The position numbers and the translations under genes are program-made. Below, piece after piece: positions 1 to 4,870 of a stretch of DNA of 7,370 nucleotides (within the stretch, counting starts at the first letter, position 1; every line of letters starts with the position of its first letter). The notes beneath the pieces were generated by a model that saw only the letters and a program-made list of their open reading frames with translations, had not been told where the DNA came from and did no database searches. The DNA is from Candidatus Aenigmatarchaeota archaeon. Its GTDB lineage: Archaea > Aenigmatarchaeota > Aenigmatarchaeia > QMZP01. The stretch spans positions 1 through 7,370 of the forward strand of contig JAFCEM010000039.1 of assembly GCA_017609145.1 (NCBI GenBank). The letters are read 5' to 3'.

Positions 1-132
1 GTCTATTGCGTTGTTTATCTCTGCCAGCTGCTGTTGTTCCCACATGTCATTTATTACACCGAACCCGAAAAAGAACAGGGTTGACATCAGAATAATTGCA
101 AAAATTATACCAAAAACCGTTCCTATGTTCAT
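1..132 (-). CDS. N-terminal 44 residues of a small membrane-anchored protein (runs off left edge)
   Basis: The frame opens with ATG at 132 and stays open to the window edge, giving exactly 44 codons. The protein begins MNIGTVFGIIFAIILMSTLF and continues with a Phe/Gly-rich hydrophobic stretch, so residues about 5-27 form one membrane segment. A polar, Gln/Glu-rich stretch follows (MWEQQQLAEINNAID) that could start a helical or coiled-coil region. There is no Shine-Dalgarno sequence, but a TATA-like box lies about 26 bases upstream, which supports this ATG and a leaderless transcript. The layout (short N-terminus, one membrane segment, extracellular remainder) matches the two anchored proteins just upstream, but too little is visible to call it a paralog. 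The family is not recognised and the function is unknown. Confidence 0.7.
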   Translation of the reverse strand, partial: MNIGTVFGIIFAIILMSTLFFFGFGVINDMWEQQQLAEINNAID

Positions 133-154
133 AGATAATAGTTGTTTTCAGGAA

Positions 155-162
155 TTATATAA
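155..162 (-). promoter_or_regulatory. TATA box of the left-edge membrane protein gene
   Basis: The minus strand reads TTATATAA, centred about 26 bases before the ATG at 132, inside the short AT-rich gap after the preceding gene's stop codon. This is the spacing expected when an archaeal transcript starts at or next to the start codon. No ribosome binding site is present between the box and the ATG. Confidence 0.6.
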
Positions 163-175
163 TTTAGACTCTTTT

Positions 176-769
176 TCAGGACTCCAGTATCTTGATTGCG
201 AACTGTGCAGAACCGTAACGGCTGTATGATGGTGTATCATAACCTACTGCAGGGGATATCGTATGGCAATCGGTTTCCGGCTGCATGCACACGACTACCC
301 TGAACAGGTAAATCCCTGTTGAGGCATCATTGCCCGGTTTTATGGTTATCAGTGATGTCTCTTTGTCTCCGGCGGGAACATCAAGTGAGCCGGAAAAGGT
401 AAGCCATGGGTTGGCGATATCCGCGGCCTGACTCGCGGTATAAGACATCTGGAGCACGTCTTCAAGATATACATTAATGTAGAATGTCCTGTCTTCCTCG
501 TGTGTGTTGCTTATTCCCAGAAGGACAGCACCTGTCTCGCCCTTTTGCCACTCATCAGTATCGGGAAGCGCGACAGCAACCCTGTAATCACTCGACTGCG
601 AAAGATAGTCAAGAAGGCCCTGCTCAGCATCGGCGCTCACGGTATGCGTAAGGCCATACCCGGAAGGTACCTGCCCGCCGTCGCCTGTCCCGAGCATTAT
701 CATAGCAATAGTGATTATGACTATCGCGACACAAACTATAAGAACAGCATTCCTGCCTTGGTTATTCAT
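176..769 (-). CDS. Small membrane-anchored extracellular protein, paralog of the 820-1455 product
   Basis: The 197-residue product has a short N-terminus (MNNQGRNA), one membrane segment at about residues 8-27, and a soluble domain predicted to lie outside the cell. The domain aligns along its length with the 820-1455 product. Shared landmarks are VAVALPDTDEWQKG versus VGVAAPAIDEWGRG, PWLTFSGSLDVPAG versus LWLTNTGSIDAPPG, GIYLFRVVVC versus GVYQFRVAIC, and RYGSAQFAIKIL versus LYGSDQFALDIV. Cys161 and Cys168 are matched by two cysteines in the paralog and could form a disulfide. The 'P-G...G-Y-F-V' beta-sandwich pattern recalls NEW3/CARDB-type Ig-like domains of archaeal surface proteins. Unlike its paralog it has no Lys/Arg-Gly prepilin cleavage site, so it probably stays as an uncleaved signal anchor. 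It has its own TATA-like box, and its exact function is unknown. Confidence 0.85.
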   Translation of the reverse strand: MNNQGRNAVLIVCVAIVIITIAMIMLGTGDGGQVPSGYGLTHTVSADAEQGLLDYLSQSSDYRVAVALPDTDEWQKGETGAVLLGISNTHEEDRTFYINVYLEDVLQMSYTASQAADIANPWLTFSGSLDVPAGDKETSLITIKPGNDASTGIYLFRVVVCMQPETDCHTISPAVGYDTPSYSRYGSAQFAIKILES

Positions 770-792
770 AGAAAGTTATTGAATTCGCTGAC

Positions 793-802
793 TTAAAAAT
801 AT
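793..802 (-). promoter_or_regulatory. TATA-like box of the 197-residue anchored protein gene
   Basis: The minus strand reads ATATTTTTAA, centred about 28 bases before the ATG at 769, in the 50-base gap between the two paralogous genes. No Shine-Dalgarno sequence precedes that ATG (AATAACTTTCT), so a leaderless transcript is likely. The T-run could also help end transcription of the upstream gene, but no hairpin supports that. Confidence 0.5.
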
Positions 803-819
803 CATGCCCGGTTTCGGCT

Positions 820-1455
820 TTATACAATATCCAGTGCAAACTGGTCTGAACCATAAAGGCTTGACGATGCTATTCCATAGCCTGTGATGGTCTCTGATGC
901 TGAATGACAGGAGGATGCTGGAGGTTCTGTGCAGATAGCTACCCTGAACTGGTATACGCCAACATCGGCTGTTGAGGGTACAGTCACTATTATATCAGCA
1001 TTACCCATTTCTCCGGGAGGGGCATCTATTGAACCGGTATTTGTTAACCACAAATTAGCTTCATCAAAATAATCATTCGCATCTTCACCGGCCAATGCGC
1101 CAGCAAGATTCTCGAGATAAATATGATAATAATAGGTTGTTAATGATTGTGGATTGTCATTTTCCACAGCCAGGAAGATGGAACCCTTATTTCCTCTTCC
1201 CCACTCATCAATAGCGGGCGCAGCGACCCCCACAACTTTGCCTGTTGTTTCAAGGTCCTCTATAAGCTGATCTTTTGCTATTTTGGTTATTTCATATGAA
1301 ATGCCCGTTATATCTGAAAGCATGGAATTAATCCATACTATAAGAGCAGTAAGAAGAACAACAGCGAATACAACAGCAACTATCATACCCAGGCTCATCT
1401 GGATTGCGCCCTTCCGTTTGTGGCCGTGGAGCCCGGCATGGTGCTTAGTTGTCAT
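820..1455 (-). CDS. Type IV pilin-like anchored extracellular protein
   Basis: The 211-residue product starts with a positively charged leader containing HGHKRKG, followed by AIQMSLGMIVAVVFAVVLL and a hydrophobic helix to about residue 42. This is the layout of an archaeal class III (type IV prepilin) signal: basic leader, Gly at 16, a polar residue near the cleavage site, then a continuous hydrophobic stretch. Cleavage by an archaeal prepilin peptidase after Gly16 is plausible. A helical linker (about 43-70) leads to a beta-rich domain with Cys175 and Cys183 and a 'PPGE...VTVPSTADVGVYQFRVAIC' pattern like NEW3/CARDB Ig-like folds. The 176-769 product is a clear paralog. It may be a minor pilin, pseudopilin or signal-anchored envelope protein. 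The start at 1455 is supported by the complete basic leader and by a TATA box 27 bases upstream. Confidence 0.85.
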   Translation of the reverse strand: MTTKHHAGLHGHKRKGAIQMSLGMIVAVVFAVVLLTALIVWINSMLSDITGISYEITKIAKDQLIEDLETTGKVVGVAAPAIDEWGRGNKGSIFLAVENDNPQSLTTYYYHIYLENLAGALAGEDANDYFDEANLWLTNTGSIDAPPGEMGNADIIVTVPSTADVGVYQFRVAICTEPPASSCHSASETITGYGIASSSLYGSDQFALDIV

Positions 1456-1478
1456 GGTTAATATTTGTCCGAGATCAT

Positions 1479-1486
1479 TTATAAAA
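1479..1486 (-). promoter_or_regulatory. TATA box of the pilin-like gene
   Basis: The minus strand reads TTTTATAA, centred about 27 bases before the ATG at 1455, in the gap after the broken gene. No ribosome binding site precedes the ATG (GGACAAATATTAACC), so a leaderless transcript is expected. An intact promoter here means the pilin-like gene need not depend on transcription through the pseudogene. Confidence 0.6.
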
Positions 1487-1499
1487 CAGATTGATTATT

Positions 1500-2140
1500 T
1501 CAGGCGACGATATCAAATTCTATTGTATTTGATTGCTCAGTACCCACTGTCACATAAGCATCATAATGGCCCTCGCTTCTGCCGGAATAGGTCCATAAAC
1601 CACATAAAGTCCCCGTCGTGCCCTATCACACCATGCTCCACGAAAGAACCCACATTGAGGCTGTAGAATAGATTGACATTGCTGTTGTGGGCAGCATTGG
1701 CCACAGTATAGGTGTGAGCGTTGCCGACCTTGACCATGTCCGGAGTATGCAGAAATGCCAGCTCTTCAGAGTGGGAGGCAATAAGGTAAACGAATCCTGT
1801 GTTTTTATAGACAGTGCCATAGTACGAGTAGCTGGCTCCACTGGCACCCATTATCAGGTCGTCGATTCCGTCAACGTTGATGTTTCCTGTAGCCACCTCT
1901 GCACCAACCGAATTCATGATATGCACGACAACGAGCTGATTCCGGACGGGTCCACTACTTCCGCTGTGATTACAAGCTCTTCACCCGAAGATATAGTATC
2001 AGTGGCTAATGTGCTTTCCGCATCAGGCCCGGGCTTGGGAGCTATCTCAAAGCTCGGGTTGCCTGCAATCACTGGAACGGCCAAAGCGGCAAGTAACAAA
2101 ATCATGATAAGTACATACAGGCATTTGATGTCAGTTTCAT
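1500..2140 (-). pseudogene. Frameshifted secreted surface-protein gene: signal peptide, Ig-like piece, FG-GAP repeat, beta-sandwich module
   Basis: One secreted protein is spread over three frames. From the ATG at 2140 (MKLTSNACMY) the frame stops at 2102-2104. The hydrophobic core and signal-peptidase region (VLIMILLLAALAVPVIAG) and an Ig-like start (ELVITAEVVDPSGISS) continue in a second frame, which stops at 1914-1916. A third frame, open from about 1980 to 1561, carries an FG-GAP-type repeat (VGAEVATGNINVDGIDDLIM) and a module beginning HTPDMVKVGNAHTYTVANA. The last 30 residues of that module (TYSGRSEGHYDAYVTVG onward, stop 1500-1502) return to the second frame. The Ig-like piece resembles repeats of the upstream 2137-3495 product. 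The last module resembles residues about 59-150 of the 4871-7370 product. The Ig-like part is cut short before the FG-GAP repeat, which suggests an internal deletion as well. Sequencing or assembly error is the main alternative. Confidence 0.75.
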
Positions 2141-3495
2141 ATATTCTCCGCCTCCTCACAAATACCCGAGAGATCACACGCTATTATATCCACGTAATAT
2201 GCACAACCAATGGGATCTTCACAAAATCCTGTTGAATCCCAGATACCTGAATATGTACCGGAAAACATATCGCCAGAGGATAAATTAAGAATCAAGGTAT
2301 CTATGTCTACTTCATCGGTTTCCTGTATGTGTGTTATTACGGTATCGGCATCCACCCCGGAAAAATCAGATATGTCAGCAGTAATTGTAATGCTTTCGTC
2401 GGGGTAAATTGACCTTGGAATTATGTCTGCATTGGTTATCACGGGTCCTGCTTCATCCCTCTCCGACTTAAATTCCACGCAATTCTGTGCGATGTCGCAA
2501 GCTGTTATATCAACGTAAAAACTGCTCTTCTCCGTTCCATTTGAGTTCCAGCTTCCTTCATACGTGTTCCCTATTGATGCTGACAACAGGAATGTGTGGA
2601 TACTGTTTTCTTCTATATCCAATATGTGCGCTTTGATTTCGCTTTCATCAAGCTGGAAGTTGTCTGTAACGTTAGCCGACACTGAAATTTCCTGTCCCGG
2701 CTCAATGGGCATTGTTGTCGTAACAACATTTGTAATCTTAGGGGGTGTCTCGTCCCAGGAATGCCTGACTTCGGTGCACCATCCAAGCAGATCACATGCG
2801 CTTATGTCCACAAGATAATGACATCCTTCCGGGTCACTGCAGTAGCTCCCGGATTCCCAGTCACCCCAGTATGTGGCTGAATAGATATCGCCACCGGATT
2901 CGGGAGGAATGAACAGGTCAATCAGAGCGATTTCGTTTTCACCAAGATCCTTTATGCTCGCCTTTGTCGTGAATGTGTCCACACCAGACTTATCCGAAAT
3001 GTCTGCCTTAATTGTAACTGTTTCATTCTCATGAACCAGCACCGGATATGCCTGAGTATTTTCGATTGTTGGCCCTAATTCATCAAACTCGGCAAATCTG
3101 AATATCTCAAAATCTGCATTAGTTTCTGTTTTTTCTGTAGTCATACTGACAGTGAGCAGTAGCGGAGGGTAAAGTATACTGTCCCATAAATCACAGTCAA
3201 GTGAATATTCAAGTCGTTCTATAACATAACCTCCCTTAAATATCTGCAAAAGCAGCTTGTTTTTCAGGATTTCTAGCTCATTACCAGCTTCCATACACGT
3301 GGAGCTTTGTACAAGGGTCTCTGTAAAGAGATTCTTGATATTGAGCAAAAGATTTTCGCCGCCTCTTTCAAAAGGTTCAATCATATTTATCAATGAATAC
3401 TGGTAAAGGTTGTACTGGATAGTGTACACGAAGCCTATCAGAAATATCATTGTTATTATAAACATTTGCGCTTTGCGTTTTTTATTAACATGCAT
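2137..3495 (-). CDS. Membrane-anchored surface protein with three Cys-containing Ig-like repeats
   Basis: The 452-residue product starts with MHVNKKRKAQMFIITMIFLI, a basic leader followed by a hydrophobic helix to about residue 27. The 'KRKAQMF' arrangement resembles archaeal class III signals, though Ala rather than Gly precedes the Gln. Residues about 28-135 are a mixed helical/beta region with Cys67 and Cys101. Three Ig-like repeats follow at about 141-247, 250-346 and 349-450. Each opens with 'GP/PP-I-N', continues with 'ES-TITADISDFSG', and closes with a '-YVDI-ACD----C' strand containing two cysteines. Repeats 1 and 3 add a further Cys pair (CSDPEGC, CEDPIGC). The third repeat ends at the stop codon, which overlaps the next start by ATGA. 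The likely role is structural or adhesive outside the membrane, with disulfide-stabilised repeats. No enzymatic motif is visible. Confidence 0.85.
   Translation of the reverse strand: MHVNKKRKAQMFIITMIFLIGFVYTIQYNLYQYSLINMIEPFERGGENLLLNIKNLFTETLVQSSTCMEAGNELEILKNKLLLQIFKGGYVIERLEYSLDCDLWDSILYPPLLLTVSMTTEKTETNADFEIFRFAEFDELGPTIENTQAYPVLVHENETVTIKADISDKSGVDTFTTKASIKDLGENEIALIDLFIPPESGGDIYSATYWGDWESGSYCSDPEGCHYLVDISACDLLGWCTEVRHSWDETPPKITNVVTTTMPIEPGQEISVSANVTDNFQLDESEIKAHILDIEENSIHTFLLSASIGNTYEGSWNSNGTEKSSFYVDITACDIAQNCVEFKSERDEAGPVITNADIIPRSIYPDESITITADISDFSGVDADTVITHIQETDEVDIDTLILNLSSGDMFSGTYSGIWDSTGFCEDPIGCAYYVDIIACDLSGICEEAENI
2151..2157 (-). promoter_or_regulatory. Shine-Dalgarno sequence for the broken gene, inside the preceding gene
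   Basis: The minus strand reads GAGGAGG, followed by a 10-base spacer and the ATG at 2140. That ATG overlaps the stop of the preceding gene (ATGA, 2137-2140). Among the starts examined here this is the only one with a clear Shine-Dalgarno sequence. It decides the start at 2140 over the in-frame GTG at 2177 and points to translational coupling with the 452-residue protein. Confidence 0.6.
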
Positions 3496-3512
3496 AATTA
3501 ATATTGGCTTAC

Positions 3513-3524
3513 ATTATTATTATT
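3513..3524 (-). promoter_or_regulatory. Weak AT-rich promoter candidate ahead of the Ig-like repeat protein
   Basis: The 33-base gap after aspS contains the minus-strand run AATAATAATAAT, which covers the -25 region relative to the ATG at 3495. It is a simple trinucleotide run and a poor TATA match. The gene may instead be read through from aspS. No Shine-Dalgarno sequence precedes the ATG (AATATTAATT). Confidence 0.25.
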
Positions 3525-3528
3525 CGTT

Positions 3529-4824
3529 TCATGGCACAAGCCTTTCCGGTGTTCTGGGGAAGAGTATTAATTCTTTTATGTTCTCGGCACCGACCATCTG
3601 TTGAATCATCCTTTCCAGCCCGAACCCTATGCCTCCATGCGGCGGAATTCCATACCTGAATGCATCGGTATAGAATTTGAAGTTCGCGGGGTTCATACCT
3701 TTGCTCTTCATTACTTTAAGCAAGAAATCTATTCTATGTTCTCTCTGCCCACCCGATGCCATTTCCATACCATTGTAATCAAGGTCGATACCCCTTGATT
3801 CTTTGCCTTCCATCATGATATAGAAGGGTTTGATATTCGAGGGAAACCTTGTTATGAAATACCATTCATGCCCCTTTTTCTCCATGAGCTTGCCAAGCTC
3901 AGCTTCCTCAGCATCGCCCAAATCATCACCGAACTTCAGGTTGTGGGCTTTTTTCAGTATTTTCAGACTGTCAGAATATGTTATCCTTTTAAAGGGAGTG
4001 TCAGGAATCTTGAATTTGGCCTCCAGGATATCAAGCTCCGGACCGCAGTCCTTTTTTGTCCCCTTAAGCACATGGACTACCATTTTTTCAAGGATTTTCA
4101 TGACATCTTCCTCTGATTCTATCCATGCCATCTCAAAATCAAGTGAGAGGAATTCAGAAACATGCCTGCGGGTATGGAATTTTTCGGCGCGGAATGAGGG
4201 TCCTATCTCGTATACACGATCCAAGCCCGATGCCATCATGATCTGCTTGTAGAGCTGCGGGCTCTGCCTTAGAAAGGCCTCTTTCTGGTAGTATATTATA
4301 GGGAACAGCGTAGCTCCGCCCTCGGCCCCGGCTGCTTGTATGACGGGTGTATGAATCTCCACGAAATCGTTGCTTTCAAAGTATTCGCGCACCTTTGTCA
4401 GCACGACGTCCCTTACCCTGAACAGTGACTGTACTTTTGGGTTCCTGAGGTCAAGGAAGCGGTATATGAATCTTTTATCCTTTCCGGATTCTATCTTGCC
4501 TGCTATGTCCATCGGAAGCGGGGTTTTTGCCCTGCTGACAATTTCCAGAGAACTTGGTACCACCTCAAGGCCACCTGGCGCCTGTGAGGATTCCTTGACC
4601 ATTCCGGTCACAGAAACACAGTCCTCCCTGTTCAGTTTGGAAATCGTGTTAACAATTTTGGGCGAAACACTGCCTTTCTTGGCTGTCACCTGCACAAGGC
4701 CTTCCCTGTCCCTGAGCATGAAAAATTTCAGCCCCCCCAGGTCCCTTGTTCTCTCGATCCAGCCTTTGAGAAGCACCTTTTTGCCTTTCTTTATTTCCTT
4801 GGTGTATGTCCTCTCCAGCACCAT
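3529..4824 (-). CDS. aspS: Aspartyl-tRNA synthetase, archaeal type, probably non-discriminating
   Basis: This class II synthetase charges tRNA with aspartate in the cytoplasm. From the ATG at 4824 it is 431 residues, normal for the archaeal enzyme and without the bacterial GAD insertion. An OB-fold anticodon-binding domain (about 15-98, GWIERTRDLGGLKFFMLRDR) precedes the catalytic core. Motif 1 lies at the FVEIHTPVI strand (154-162). The Asp-binding QSPQLYKQ is at 187-194, motif 2 (FRAEKFHTRRHVSEF) begins at 211, and motif 3 (GGIGFGLERM) ends near 406. In my alignment from memory with the Thermococcus kodakarensis enzyme, its Trp26 and Lys85, tied to tRNA(Asp)-only specificity, become Glu24 and Pro83. 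Pro at the second site occurs in the non-discriminating Methanothermobacter enzyme, so this one may also charge tRNA(Asn). A TTG start at 4866 would add 14 unconserved residues and is not preferred. Confidence 0.96.
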   Translation of the reverse strand: MVLERTYTKEIKKGKKVLLKGWIERTRDLGGLKFFMLRDREGLVQVTAKKGSVSPKIVNTISKLNREDCVSVTGMVKESSQAPGGLEVVPSSLEIVSRAKTPLPMDIAGKIESGKDKRFIYRFLDLRNPKVQSLFRVRDVVLTKVREYFESNDFVEIHTPVIQAAGAEGGATLFPIIYYQKEAFLRQSPQLYKQIMMASGLDRVYEIGPSFRAEKFHTRRHVSEFLSLDFEMAWIESEEDVMKILEKMVVHVLKGTKKDCGPELDILEAKFKIPDTPFKRITYSDSLKILKKAHNLKFGDDLGDAEEAELGKLMEKKGHEWYFITRFPSNIKPFYIMMEGKESRGIDLDYNGMEMASGGQREHRIDFLLKVMKSKGMNPANFKFYTDAFRYGIPPHGGIGFGLERMIQQMVGAENIKELILFPRTPERLVP

Positions 4825-4844
4825 AAATAAATAATAGACATTTG

Positions 4845-4852
4845 TTATTAAA
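4845..4852 (-). promoter_or_regulatory. TATA box of aspS
   Basis: The minus strand reads TTTAATAA, centred about 24 bases before the ATG at 4824, in the 46-base gap after the large surface-protein gene. The bases just before the ATG (TATTATTTATTT) hold no Shine-Dalgarno sequence. The box therefore supports both a leaderless transcript and the choice of 4824 over 4866 as the start. Confidence 0.55.
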
Positions 4853-4870
4853 GAGTTAGCTGCCAATAGG

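Noticed and set aside
770..819. Possible hairpin terminator (GCCGAAACCGGGC followed by TTTTT on the minus strand)
   Set aside because: Pairing is only about three bases, and the T-run is better explained as part of the TATA-like box of the next gene.
2141..2177. GTG at 2177 as start of an 87-residue secreted protein
   Set aside because: It lies within the coding end of the preceding gene, has no suitable ribosome binding site, and would put an Arg-rich stretch ahead of the signal peptide; the Shine-Dalgarno sequence serves ATG 2140.
1687..2235. Plus-strand open frame of 182 codons across the broken gene
   Set aside because: The opposite strand shows signal peptide, FG-GAP and shared-module similarity; the plus-strand product resembles nothing and has no promoter or ribosome binding site I can see.
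3513..3524. ATT trinucleotide run as a phase-variable repeat
   Set aside because: Only four units, imperfectly placed relative to the promoter, with no evidence of length variation.
3830..4834. Long plus-strand open frames opposite aspS
   Set aside because: They are antisense to a conserved gene, their translations show no domain or plausible signal, and they reflect the codon bias of aspS.
4825..4866. In-frame TTG start at 4866 for aspS adding 14 residues
   Set aside because: The added residues do not match the start of archaeal enzymes, would use DNA carrying a TATA-like box, and have no ribosome binding site; ATG at 4824 gives the normal length.
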